Shown here in pieces: positions 1 to 6,228 of a DNA stretch of 11,349 nt (positions are counted from its first letter, which is position 1; each line of letters begins with the position of its first letter). Both the position numbers and the translations under genes were made by a program. The notes beneath the pieces were generated by a model. That model saw only the letters and a list, made by a program, of their open reading frames with translations. It had not been told where the DNA came from and searched no databases. The stretch is from positions 1 through 11,349 of the forward strand of contig CAMLGD010000098.1 of the NCBI GenBank assembly GCA_946479405.1. Direction: 5' to 3'. This DNA is from an uncultured Vogesella sp. GTDB taxonomy: Bacteria; Pseudomonadota; Gammaproteobacteria; Burkholderiales; Chromobacteriaceae.

Positions 1-769
1 CTTCGCTGGCAGTACCCACCACCACCGACAGTACGCGGCGGCCGTCACGCTTGCTGGAAGCGATCAGATTGTAGCCGGCGGAATCGGTATGCCCGGTCTT
101 CATGCCATCAACGTTCGGATCGCGGTACAACAGCAGGTTGCGGTTCGGCTGGGTGATGTTGTTGTAGGAGAACGACTTGATCGAGTAGATCGGGTAGTAC
201 TGCGGGAAGTCGCGGATGATGGAAGCCGACAGCGTCGCCAGGTCACGCGCAGTGGTGTAGTGCTGCGGGTCCGGCAGGCCGGTGGCGTTGCGGAAACTGG
301 TGGCAGACATGCCCAGGCGCTTGGCCTCGGCAGTCATCATCTGGGCGAATACTTCCTCGCTGCCGGCAATGGCTTCAGCCAGCGTCACGCAAGCGTCGTT
401 GCCGGACTGCACGATCATGCCCTTGATCAGGTCATCGACCTTGGCCGGCACTTTCGGGTCCAGGAACATGCGCGAGCCTTCCTGCTTCCAGCCGTGCTGG
501 GACACAGTCAGCATCTGATCTATGGTCAGACGCTTTTCCTTCAGCGCCTTGAAGGTCAGGTAGGCGGTCATCAGCTTGGTCAGCGAAGCCGGCTCGATGC
601 GCGAATCCGGGTCGCGCGCGGCCAGCACCTGGCCGCTATAGAAATCGGTAACAAAATAGGCCTTGCCGGCAATTTCCGGCACAGGCGGGACAAACCCGGT
701 CGCGGCCTGGGCCAGGGCGGACAGCGACAGGGTTGCCGCAAGCAATACGGTGGTGGTGGTTTTTTTCAT
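1..769 (-). CDS. dacC: D-alanyl-D-alanine carboxypeptidase (PBP5/6 family, S11), partial
   Basis: Periplasmic, membrane-anchored penicillin-binding protein that trims the terminal D-Ala from peptidoglycan stem peptides. The window keeps the first 256 residues; the C-terminus (end of the transpeptidase-like domain, the PBP5_C domain and the amphipathic anchor) lies beyond base 1. The three active-site motifs of the S11 family are all visible: SLTK (catalytic Ser62, Lys65), SGN (122-124) and KTG (224-226). The protein starts MKKTTTTVLL with a hydrophobic stretch and a likely signal peptidase site near residues 20-23 (ALAQA/ATG). I chose the ATG at 769 because it gives a complete signal peptide; no clear Shine-Dalgarno sequence precedes it. 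It is divergent from ilvA. The family assignment is firm; the symbol (dacA, dacC or dacD) is by convention only. Confidence 0.93.
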   Translation of the reverse strand, partial: MKKTTTTVLLAATLSLSALAQAATGFVPPVPEIAGKAYFVTDFYSGQVLAARDPDSRIEPASLTKLMTAYLTFKALKEKRLTIDQMLTVSQHGWKQEGSRMFLDPKVPAKVDDLIKGMIVQSGNDACVTLAEAIAGSEEVFAQMMTAEAKRLGMSATSFRNATGLPDPQHYTTARDLATLSASIIRDFPQYYPIYSIKSFSYNNITQPNRNLLLYRDPNVDGMKTGHTDSAGYNLIASSKRDGRRVLSVVVGTASE

Positions 770-1135
770 TGGAACATCTATGGACGTGAGTTGCCGCAAA
801 ACAGCCCGCCATTATACACGGCGATCAGCAGCTGCCCTGCCCGGCGGGATACAAAATGTAGCGTGACAGCCGCCACCGGCCACCACACCCGGAGCAGGCT
901 TGACCGAGCGCGCCGCAGCAAGTTTCGCGCACAGCGGTTTTTTGCCACCGCGACAGCAATCCAGCGCACGGTTTCCGCCGGACAAAACCAGCCAGTCGCC
1001 CCGATTGCCGTACCGCTTCCCACCACCACCGCCCGTGCATTGCGCTGCACAAATCTGTCCCGTTCAAGCATTCCACCGCCGGTAGGTTCCTGCTACTCTG
1101 CCCCTTCAGGGACAAAAAATACGGAATCACCAACC
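770..1135. other. Divergent intergenic region, carboxypeptidase / ilvA
   Basis: This 366-base gap must carry promoters for both flanking genes. Apart from the TATAAT on the minus strand at 811-816, I see a weak extended -10 on the plus strand (TGCTACTCT, 1091-1099) without a convincing -35, and a poor ribosome site for ilvA (GGA at 1122-1124). I found no T-box, attenuator, leader peptide, hairpin with T-run or copy of the TGCGGCCAAC repeat. Open frames crossing it have no recognisable protein character. Confidence 0.6.
811..816 (-). promoter_or_regulatory. Candidate -10 element of the carboxypeptidase gene
   Basis: The minus strand reads a perfect TATAAT here, 41 bases upstream of the ATG at 769. 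No good -35 box is found 16-18 bases further upstream (the best is CAGGGC), so this is a tentative call resting on the -10 alone. Confidence 0.4.
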
Positions 1136-2665
1136 ATGTCGCACCCTAAGGACTATCTGGAACGCATCCTCACCGCCAACGTCTACGACGTCGCCATCGA
1201 AACACCGCTGGACGTTGCGGCCAACCTTAGCCGTCGCACCGGCAACACCATTCTGCTCAAGCGCGAAGACTTGCAGCCGGTGTTCTCGTTCAAGCTGCGC
1301 GGCGCCTACAACAAGATGTCCAAGCTCACTGCCGAGCAGCGCGCCAAGGGCGTGATTACCGCCAGCGCCGGCAACCATGCCCAGGGCGTGGCACTGTCGG
1401 CGCAACGCATCGGCTGTGAAGCCATTATCGTCATGCCGGTCACCACCCCGCAGGTAAAGATCGACGGCGTCACCCGCCGCGGCGGCAAGGTAGTGCTGGC
1501 CGGCGAATCGTTCAGCGATGCCTACCAGCACACCATGAAACTGGTGGCGGAAAACGGCATGACCTACATCCCGCCGTTTGACGACCCGGACGTGATCGCC
1601 GGCCAGGGCACCATCGGCATGGAAATCCTGCGCCAGCATGCCGGCCCGATCGACGCGGTGTTTGTCGCCATCGGCGGCGGCGGCCTGGCTGCCGGCGTGG
1701 CCAGCTACATCAAGCGCTTGCGCCCGGAGACCAAGATCATCGGCGTGCAACCGGTAGATTCCGACGCCATGAAGCAGTCGATCGAAGCCGGCCACCGTGT
1801 GGAACTGAAAGATGTAGGCCTGTTCGCCGATGGCGTGGCGGTAAAGCTGGTGGGCGAGGAAACCTTCCGCATCTGCCGCGAACTGCTGGACGAGATCATG
1901 CTGGTCGATACCGACGCCATCTGCGCCGCGATCAAGGACATCTTCGAGGATACCCGCTCCATCACTGAACCAGCCGGCGCGCTGGCGGTGGCGGCGGCCA
2001 AGGCCTACGTGGAACGCGAAGGCTGCAGCGGCAAGACACTGGTGGCGATCAACTGCGGCGCCAACATGAACTTCGACCGCCTGCGCCACGTGTCCGAGCG
2101 CTCCGAACTGGGCGAGCGCCGCGAGGCCATCATCGCGGTGACCATCCCGGAAAAACCGGGCAGCTTCAAGAAGTTCTGCAGCGTGATCGGCAACCGTAAC
2201 ATCACAGAGTTCAACTACCGCTTTGCCGACCCCAGCATCGCCCACGTGTTCGTCGGCGTGCAGATCAGCGGCAAGGAAGACGTTGGCCGCATTGTCGATG
2301 ATCTGAAATCCAACGAACTGGGCGGCCTGGACCTGACCGACAACGAGCTGGCCAAGCTGCACATCCGCCACCTGGTTGGCGGCCATGCGCCGCAACTGAA
2401 AGACGAGCGCGTGCTGCGCTTCGAGTTTCCGGAGCGCCCGGGCGCGCTGATGCGCTTTCTGGAAGCAATGCACACCGACTGGAACATCAGCCTGTTCCAC
2501 TACCGCAATCACGGCGCCGACTACGGCCGCGTGCTGATCGGCATCCAGGTGCCGGCGGAAGACAACGCCGCCTTCGGCAGCTTCCTCGACAACCTGGGCT
2601 ACCCGTGGGTGGAAGAGACCGACAACCCGGCTTACAAGCTGTTCCTCGGCAAGACACTGCGCTAA
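1136..2665 (+). CDS. ilvA: Threonine ammonia-lyase, biosynthetic (threonine deaminase)
   Basis: PLP-dependent enzyme converting L-threonine to 2-oxobutanoate and ammonia, the first committed step of isoleucine synthesis, in the cytoplasm. The 509-residue length is that of the long, allosteric IlvA form. The catalytic domain carries the PLP lysine in SFKLRGAY (Lys53), the ASAGNHAQG substrate loop (about 75-84) and the glycine-rich phosphate loop GGGGLAAG (about 180-187). Two ACT-like regulatory domains follow, marked by the repeats TIPEKPGSFKKF and EFPERPGALMRF; these are the usual site of isoleucine inhibition and valine activation. The open frame runs on upstream to base 89, but that stretch is antisense to the carboxypeptidase and is not protein-like; ATG 1136 (MSHPKDYLERIL) is where homology begins. 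It is followed directly by an intrinsic terminator, so it is probably monocistronic. It contains two copies of the TGCGGCCAAC repeat (1216 and 2282), encoding unrelated residues. Confidence 0.96.
   Translation: MSHPKDYLERILTANVYDVAIETPLDVAANLSRRTGNTILLKREDLQPVFSFKLRGAYNKMSKLTAEQRAKGVITASAGNHAQGVALSAQRIGCEAIIVMPVTTPQVKIDGVTRRGGKVVLAGESFSDAYQHTMKLVAENGMTYIPPFDDPDVIAGQGTIGMEILRQHAGPIDAVFVAIGGGGLAAGVASYIKRLRPETKIIGVQPVDSDAMKQSIEAGHRVELKDVGLFADGVAVKLVGEETFRICRELLDEIMLVDTDAICAAIKDIFEDTRSITEPAGALAVAAAKAYVEREGCSGKTLVAINCGANMNFDRLRHVSERSELGERREAIIAVTIPEKPGSFKKFCSVIGNRNITEFNYRFADPSIAHVFVGVQISGKEDVGRIVDDLKSNELGGLDLTDNELAKLHIRHLVGGHAPQLKDERVLRFEFPERPGALMRFLEAMHTDWNISLFHYRNHGADYGRVLIGIQVPAEDNAAFGSFLDNLGYPWVEETDNPAYKLFLGKTLR
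1216..1225 (+). repeat. TGCGGCCAAC repeat, copy 1
   Basis: Exact 10-mer inside ilvA, read as Ala-Ala-Asn. It is followed by CTTA, as in the copies at 2701 and 8963. Confidence 0.85.
2282..2291 (-). repeat. TGCGGCCAAC repeat, copy 2
   Basis: Exact 10-mer in minus orientation inside ilvA; the gene reads it as Val-Gly-Arg in the first regulatory domain. Confidence 0.85.
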
Positions 2666-2681
2666 GCCTGGCGTAAACTCA

Positions 2682-2691
2682 TGCGGCCAAC
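2682..2691 (+). repeat. TGCGGCCAAC repeat, copy 3
   Basis: Exact 10-mer forming the left arm of the ilvA terminator. Confidence 0.9.
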
Positions 2692-2700
2692 TGTCCTAAG

Positions 2701-2710
2701 GTTGGCCGCA
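2701..2710 (-). repeat. TGCGGCCAAC repeat, copy 4
   Basis: Exact 10-mer in minus orientation forming the right arm of the ilvA terminator. Confidence 0.9.
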
Positions 2711-2733
2711 TTTCTTTTGGAGACCGCAGCACC

Positions 2734-3381
2734 ATGATCAAGGCCGTACTGTTTGACCTTGACGGCACCCTGGCCGACACCGCCCGCGACCTGGGCGCCG
2801 CCCTCAACCGCCTGCTGGCTGAAGAAGGCCTGCCACCGCAGCCGTATGAAGCAGTGCGTCCAATCGCCAGCCATGGCGCGCGTGGCCTGGTGAGCCTGGG
2901 CTTCGGCATCGACAAGAGCCATCCACGCTTCGAAGAATACCGGCTGCGTTTTCTTGATCACTACGAGCACAGCTTCGCCGATAAAACCGTGCTGTTCGAC
3001 GACATCAACCCGCTGCTGGATGCACTGACTGCACGCGACCTGCAATGGGGCATCATCACCAACAAGCCGATGCGCTTTACCGACCGCCTGGTACCGGCAC
3101 TGCCGTTTGCCAGCACGCCGGCAGTGGTAGTGAGCGGCGACACCGTTGGCGTGGCCAAGCCGGACCCGGCACCGATGCTGCACGCCGCGCAGCAACTGGG
3201 CATCGCGCCGGAGCAATGCCTGTACGTGGGCGATGCCGAGCGCGATATGCAGGCCGGCCGCGCCGTCGGCATGAAGACCGTGCTGGTGAACTGGGGCTAC
3301 ATCTCCGAGGAAGATGACACCGCCAGCTGGCCGGCCGACATCGCCATCGACCACCCGCTGCAGCTGCTGCAGCACCTGTAA
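2734..3381 (+). CDS. gph: HAD-family phosphatase, phosphoglycolate phosphatase / MupP type
   Basis: Cytoplasmic haloacid-dehalogenase phosphatase of 215 residues. All four HAD motifs are present: DLDGT with nucleophile Asp8 and acid Asp10, Thr109 in ITNKP, Lys142 in AKPDP, and the Mg-binding GDAERD (Asp167, Asp171). An alpha-helical cap lies between motifs I and II. The start is supported by TTGGAGA 11-17 bases upstream of ATG 2734. Two functions are possible: 2-phosphoglycolate phosphatase (Gph), or N-acetylmuramic acid 6-phosphate phosphatase (MupP) of the peptidoglycan recycling route in proteobacteria. Features such as W-G-x-x-TNKP-x-RF and the tail AxxxIDHPLxL recall MupP-like proteins as I remember them, but I cannot separate the two without alignment. 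It lies 44 bases upstream of the TetR gene, so they could be cotranscribed. Confidence 0.88.
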   Translation: MIKAVLFDLDGTLADTARDLGAALNRLLAEEGLPPQPYEAVRPIASHGARGLVSLGFGIDKSHPRFEEYRLRFLDHYEHSFADKTVLFDDINPLLDALTARDLQWGIITNKPMRFTDRLVPALPFASTPAVVVSGDTVGVAKPDPAPMLHAAQQLGIAPEQCLYVGDAERDMQAGRAVGMKTVLVNWGYISEEDDTASWPADIAIDHPLQLLQHL

Positions 3382-3387
3382 GCTCGT

Positions 3388-3406
3388 GTGCCGGCCACGC
3401 CGGCAC
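3388..3406 (+). other. GC-rich hairpin between gph and the TetR gene
   Basis: Perfect 8-bp stem GTGCCGGC / GCCGGCAC with a 3-base loop, starting 6 bases after the gph stop. No T-run follows, so it is not a standard intrinsic terminator; it may shield the 3' end of gph mRNA or partly attenuate read-through into the regulator gene. Confidence 0.5.
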
Positions 3407-3425
3407 GCCTTGACCCTAGCCTGCC

Positions 3426-4091
3426 ATGACGACCAACGACGCCACCACGCCTAGCAAAAAAGCCGCCCCGCGCCGCAAGAACGACCCGGAAGGCATGAAG
3501 AAACGCATTCTGGATGCTGCGGTGGCCGAGTTCGCCCAGGCCGGGCTGAGCGGTGCCACACTGGATGCCATCGCCGACCGTGCCGGCACCATCAAGCGCA
3601 TGGTGGTGTACTACTTCCACAGCAAGGAAGAGCTGTATATCGCCGCGCTGGAACGCTGTTACGGCGAGATCCGCGACATCGAAACCGGGCTGGACCTGAA
3701 AGACCTGCCGCCGGTAGAGGCAGTGGTCCGTCTGGCCGAATTCACCTTCGATTACCACGCCAGCCACACCGACTTCATCCGCCTGGTCAGCATCGAAAAC
3801 ATCCACCACGCCAAGCACATTGCCCAGTCGCAGAAGATCAAGTCGCTGAACCGCAGCATCATCAACGAGATCGACGCGGTGCTGTCGCGCGGCAAGGCAC
3901 AGGGGCTGTTCCGCCCGGAAGTAGACGCCACCGACCTGCACATGCTGATGAGCTCGTTCTGCTTCTTCCGCGTGGCCAACCGCTACACTTTCGAGACCAT
4001 TTTCGGCCGCAACATGGTCAGCGATGCGGCGCGCGAATCGCACCGCAAGATGCTGGTGGAAGCGGTGCTCGCCTACCTGCGCCAGCCCTGA
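3426..4091 (+). CDS. TetR/AcrR-family transcriptional regulator, candidate regulator of the shikimate/quinate genes
   Basis: One-component repressor of 221 residues. After a basic, low-complexity N-terminus (1-20, with KKAAPRRK) comes a typical TetR helix-turn-helix, about residues 24-75 (ILDAAVAEFAQAG, then ATLDAIADRAG, then the recognition region KRMVVYYFHSKEEL). The remainder is the alpha-helical ligand-binding and dimerisation domain. ATG 3426 is the earliest possible start, because an in-frame TAG lies three codons upstream; no Shine-Dalgarno is visible, so it may be weakly translated or start at Met24. Its gene converges on the catabolic operon that ends with the aroE-like gene. Two TetR-style palindromes precede the two catabolic transcription units, so this protein is the natural candidate to bind them. 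That link is inference from position only. No copy of the palindrome lies upstream of its own gene, so autoregulation is not suggested. Confidence 0.9.
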   Translation: MTTNDATTPSKKAAPRRKNDPEGMKKRILDAAVAEFAQAGLSGATLDAIADRAGTIKRMVVYYFHSKEELYIAALERCYGEIRDIETGLDLKDLPPVEAVVRLAEFTFDYHASHTDFIRLVSIENIHHAKHIAQSQKIKSLNRSIINEIDAVLSRGKAQGLFRPEVDATDLHMLMSSFCFFRVANRYTFETIFGRNMVSDAARESHRKMLVEAVLAYLRQP

Positions 4092-4099
4092 GCCGCTGA

Positions 4100-4118
4100 G
4101 CGGCCACACGTTGGCCGC
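4100..4118. other. Hairpin with one intact and one degenerate repeat arm
   Basis: Nine bases after the TetR stop, GCGGCCA (4100-4106) and TGGCCGC (4112-4118) form a 7-bp stem with loop CACGT. The right arm is part of an exact TGCGGCCAAC copy (minus orientation), while the left arm keeps only its first seven bases. There is no T-run on the plus strand; the seven A downstream serve the minus-strand terminator next to it. Confidence 0.55.
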
Positions 4119-4119
4119 A
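4110..4119 (-). repeat. TGCGGCCAAC repeat, copy 5
   Basis: Exact 10-mer in minus orientation, between the convergent TetR and aroE-like genes; pairs with a degenerate copy at 4100. Confidence 0.85.
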
Positions 4120-4122
4120 GCC

Positions 4123-4158
4123 AAAAAAACGGCCTTGCCGGGGGAACCGGGCAAGGCC
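4123..4158 (-). terminator. Intrinsic terminator of the aroQ-dctQMP-aroE operon
   Basis: On the minus strand a 9-bp perfect stem GGCCTTGCC / GGCAAGGCC with a 10-base loop is followed by G and seven T. It lies 40 bases beyond the aroE-like stop codon and separates the operon from the convergent TetR gene. Confidence 0.88.
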
Positions 4159-4198
4159 AAAGCAACGCCGAGAAGAAAACGGGAAAAACGTCAGGCGA

Positions 4199-5092
4199 TC
4201 AGCCTGCAGCAATCATGTGACGGAAGTGCTGCTCCATGCGCTCGCTGTCGGGCTCGCGCCCGGTAAACAGCGCAAAGGCGCCCACTGCCTGCCATACCGC
4301 CATGCCACCGCCATCCAGCACGCGACAACCACGCTCGCGCGCCAGTTGCAACAATTCGGTTTCCAGCGGGAAGTACACCACCTCCGCCACCCACAGATCA
4401 CCATGCACCAGCTCGGCCGGCAGCGGCAGGCCCGGATGGCCATACATGCCGGTCGGCGTGGCGTGTACCAGACCGCTGGCACCCTGCATTGCCTGTTGCA
4501 CATCAGTCAGCCCGCTGACGCGGCGATCGGAGAAGAAGCTCTGTAGCCGTGCGGCCAACGTTGCCGCGCGACTGGCGTCCTGATCGACAATCACCAGCTC
4601 CTGCGCACCGGCCACCAGCAAGGCGTGCGCCACGGCAGAGCCGGCACCACCGGCACCCAGCAGCACCACGCGGCGCAGGTCGTCGCCGGCAAAGTGGCGA
4701 CGGAACGGCTCGGCAAAGCCGGACCAGTCGGTGTTGTGGCCGTAGCGCTTGCCATCGCGGAACACCACGGTATTCACGGCGCCGATCTGGCGGGCGTCTT
4801 CCGACAGCTCATCCAGATACGGCATCACCGCCTGCTTGCACGGATGGGTGATATTGACGCCGGCAAAACCGCAGGCTTCGGCTGCGGCCAACAGCTCCGG
4901 TAGCGCCTCCACTCCCTTGCCCAGCCGCGTCAGATCGATCAGCTGGTAATGCAGATGAAAGCCCGCGGCCACCGCCTCCTGCTCGTGCAGGTACGGCGAC
5001 TTGGAGCGCTGGATGTCGGCACCGATCAGGCCGACCAGCACCTTGTCGTGTGCGGCCGCCTCGGTTGCGAAAGTGGATACTTCAGTGATCAT
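4199..5092 (-). CDS. aroE: Shikimate/quinate 5-dehydrogenase, AroE family, likely NAD-dependent and catabolic
   Basis: Cytoplasmic oxidoreductase of 297 residues interconverting shikimate and 3-dehydroshikimate and/or quinate and 3-dehydroquinate. Substrate-binding part: SKS (30-32) and NITHPCKQ (80-87) with catalytic Lys86, then NTDW with Asp122. Rossmann part: GAGGAGSA (147-154). The second strand ends in VIVDQDASRA: acidic residues (Asp170, Asp172) occupy the place where NADP-dependent AroE has the NRT basic patch, which points to NAD and thus to the catabolic QSDH/YdiB-like subfamily. NxTHPxKQ, in place of NVTxPxK, is also typical of quinate/shikimate dehydrogenases as I recall them. A GAGG motif lies 7 bases upstream of the ATG at 5092. 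It is last in an operon with a TRAP transporter and aroQ, which supports import and oxidation of quinate or shikimate rather than aromatic amino acid synthesis. It could equally be named quiA-like or ydiB-like. Confidence 0.9.
   Translation of the reverse strand: MITEVSTFATEAAAHDKVLVGLIGADIQRSKSPYLHEQEAVAAGFHLHYQLIDLTRLGKGVEALPELLAAAEACGFAGVNITHPCKQAVMPYLDELSEDARQIGAVNTVVFRDGKRYGHNTDWSGFAEPFRRHFAGDDLRRVVLLGAGGAGSAVAHALLVAGAQELVIVDQDASRAATLAARLQSFFSDRRVSGLTDVQQAMQGASGLVHATPTGMYGHPGLPLPAELVHGDLWVAEVVYFPLETELLQLARERGCRVLDGGGMAVWQAVGAFALFTGREPDSERMEQHFRHMIAAG
4550..4559 (+). repeat. TGCGGCCAAC repeat, copy 6
   Basis: Exact 10-mer inside the aroE-like gene, which reads its complement as Leu-Ala-Ala. 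Confidence 0.85.
4883..4892 (+). repeat. TGCGGCCAAC repeat, copy 7
   Basis: Exact 10-mer inside the aroE-like gene, complement read as Leu-Ala-Ala. Confidence 0.85.
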
Positions 5093-5113
5093 GTGTTGCC
5101 TCGGTAAGTTAAG

Positions 5114-5136
5114 TCCGGCGCCGCCACGACGCCGGA
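5114..5136 (-). other. Intercistronic hairpin dctP-aroE
   Basis: A 7-bp stem TCCGGCG / CGCCGGA with a 9-base loop fills the 60-base gap between dctP and the aroE-like gene. No T-run follows on the minus strand, so it is more likely a stabiliser of the dctP message or a partial terminator lowering aroE expression than a full stop. Confidence 0.5.
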
Positions 5137-5152
5137 TTGCGCCGCTACCGGC

Positions 5153-6163
5153 TTAACGCAGCTTGGCCAGCTCGCTGTTCAGCTCGCTCATCAGCGGTTC
5201 GCCGACATCGGCGCTGAACTTCTTGGTCACGCCTTGCAGCTTGATGCGAATGCGGGTTTTTTCGGCCGCCGACAGCTCGTTCACCTTCATGGTGGCCTTG
5301 AGCTTGGCCAGCGCCTGGCTGGTGGCGTCGCGATTGACCTTGCGCTGGTACAGCGTGGCCTCGCGCGCAGCCTTCTGGATCAGCGCCTTTTCGTCGGCGG
5401 ACAGCTGGCTCCACAGCTTCTGACTTACCAGCAGCACTTGCGGGTTGTAGGTGTGACCGGTCAGCGACAGGTATTTCTGCACTTCGTTGAGCTTGGTACC
5501 CAGGATGGTGGCTTCCGGGTTTTCCTGGCCATCCACCGCTTTGGTTTCCAGTGCGGTGTACAGCTCGGTGAACGGCATCGGCACCGGGTTGGCACCCAGC
5601 GCAGAGAACATCTCAATGTACAGCGGCGATTGCACCACCCGCAGTTTCAGGCCGGCGATGTCTTCCATCTTCACCACCGGGCGCACGTTATTGGTGACAT
5701 GGCGGAAGCCCAGCTCCCAGTAACCCAGGCCCACCAGCCCCTTGCCATTCAACTTGGCCAGCAGCTTGCTACCCACCGGACCATCGACGATGGCATCGGC
5801 TTCCTTGCCGCTGTTGAACAGGAACGGCAGGTCGAACATCACGAATTCTTTGGATTGGCTAGCCAGCAAGCCGGCGTTCAGCACGGTGAAATCCACAGTG
5901 CCACCCTGCAGCGCCGACACGGTCTGCACATCGCCACCCAGCATGCCGGATGGAAACAGCTTGACCTGGATCTTGCCGCCGGAGGCCTTGCCGATCAGCT
6001 CGGCGAACTTGGCGGCACCCATCCCCTGCGGGTGCTCCTTGGCATTCAGGAACGAAAAGCGCAGCGTGCGTTCCTTGATGTCTGCGGCCAACGTTTGGCC
6101 ACTGGCGGCCAGGCCCAGCACGGCGACGCCAGTCAGGACGGCAATCTTGTTGAATTTCAGCAT
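5153..6163 (-). CDS. dctP: TRAP transporter solute-binding protein, DctP family
   Basis: Periplasmic binding protein of 336 residues that delivers an organic acid to the DctQM membrane unit. It has a signal peptide (MLKFNKIAVL, hydrophobic core, cleavage likely near LAA/DIK, residue 27). The TRAP signature is clear: AxxHPQGMGAxKFAEL near the N-terminus, GLKLRVVQSP with the conserved carboxylate-binding arginine (Arg175), and VDGQENP (210-216). Translation starts at 6163 after AGGAGA with good spacing; the open frame continuing upstream overlaps dctM antigenically meaningless sequence and is ignored. The substrate cannot be read from sequence; the neighbours (AroQ, shikimate/quinate dehydrogenase, QuiC) make quinate or shikimate the best guess. 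The signal-peptide coding region holds a TGCGGCCAAC repeat at 6083. Confidence 0.93.
   Translation of the reverse strand: MLKFNKIAVLTGVAVLGLAASGQTLAADIKERTLRFSFLNAKEHPQGMGAAKFAELIGKASGGKIQVKLFPSGMLGGDVQTVSALQGGTVDFTVLNAGLLASQSKEFVMFDLPFLFNSGKEADAIVDGPVGSKLLAKLNGKGLVGLGYWELGFRHVTNNVRPVVKMEDIAGLKLRVVQSPLYIEMFSALGANPVPMPFTELYTALETKAVDGQENPEATILGTKLNEVQKYLSLTGHTYNPQVLLVSQKLWSQLSADEKALIQKAAREATLYQRKVNRDATSQALAKLKATMKVNELSAAEKTRIRIKLQGVTKKFSADVGEPLMSELNSELAKLR
6083..6092 (+). repeat. TGCGGCCAAC repeat, copy 8
   Basis: Exact 10-mer in the dctP signal-peptide region near the cleavage site; with the following GTTTGGCC it makes a small inverted repeat GGCCAA-CGT-TTGGCC. Confidence 0.85.
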
Positions 6164-6188
6164 GGTGTCTCTCCTAGTGTTATGAGTG

Positions 6189-6210
6189 CCCGGGGTCTCC
6201 CCACCCCGGG
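6189..6210 (-). other. Very GC-rich intercistronic hairpin dctM-dctP
   Basis: An 8-bp all but one G:C stem (CCCGGGGT at 6189-6196 with ACCCCGGG at 6203-6210) and a 6-base loop sit in the 65-base gap between dctM and dctP, upstream of the dctP ribosome site. Without a T-run it is unlikely to terminate. A 5' shield making the binding-protein message more stable than the permease message would fit the usual need for excess binding protein. Confidence 0.55.
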
Positions 6211-6228
6211 GTACGGCATGAAAGCGGC

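Larger units (their letters stand above)
2681..2718 (+). terminator. Intrinsic terminator of ilvA built from an inverted pair of TGCGGCCAAC
   Basis: An 11-bp perfect stem (ATGCGGCCAAC at 2681-2691, GTTGGCCGCAT at 2701-2711) with a 9-base loop is followed by TTTCTTTT. It ends ilvA transcripts 15 bases after the stop codon. Each arm is a full copy of the window's repeated 10-mer. The T-run is immediately followed by the Shine-Dalgarno of the next gene, so gph must either have a promoter inside this gap or depend on read-through. Confidence 0.9.

Noticed and set aside
1071..1099. Promoter of ilvA with TGCTACTCT as extended -10
   Set aside because: The matching -35 position (TTCCAC) is poor and the -10 is only partial; not strong enough to list as a feature of its own.
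89..1135. In-frame upstream extension of ilvA of about 349 codons
   Set aside because: The stretch is antisense to the carboxypeptidase gene and to its promoter region, is rich in Gln/His/Arg like a shadow frame, and IlvA homology begins at MSHPKDYL (1136).
1127..2512. Long open frame of 461 codons on the minus strand opposite ilvA
   Set aside because: Shadow frame of a GC-rich gene: Ala/His/Gln-rich, no domain recognised, while the plus strand encodes a complete IlvA.
3388..3406. Hairpin after gph as an intrinsic terminator
   Set aside because: The stem is strong but is followed by GCCTTGACC, without a T-run; listed only as a hairpin.
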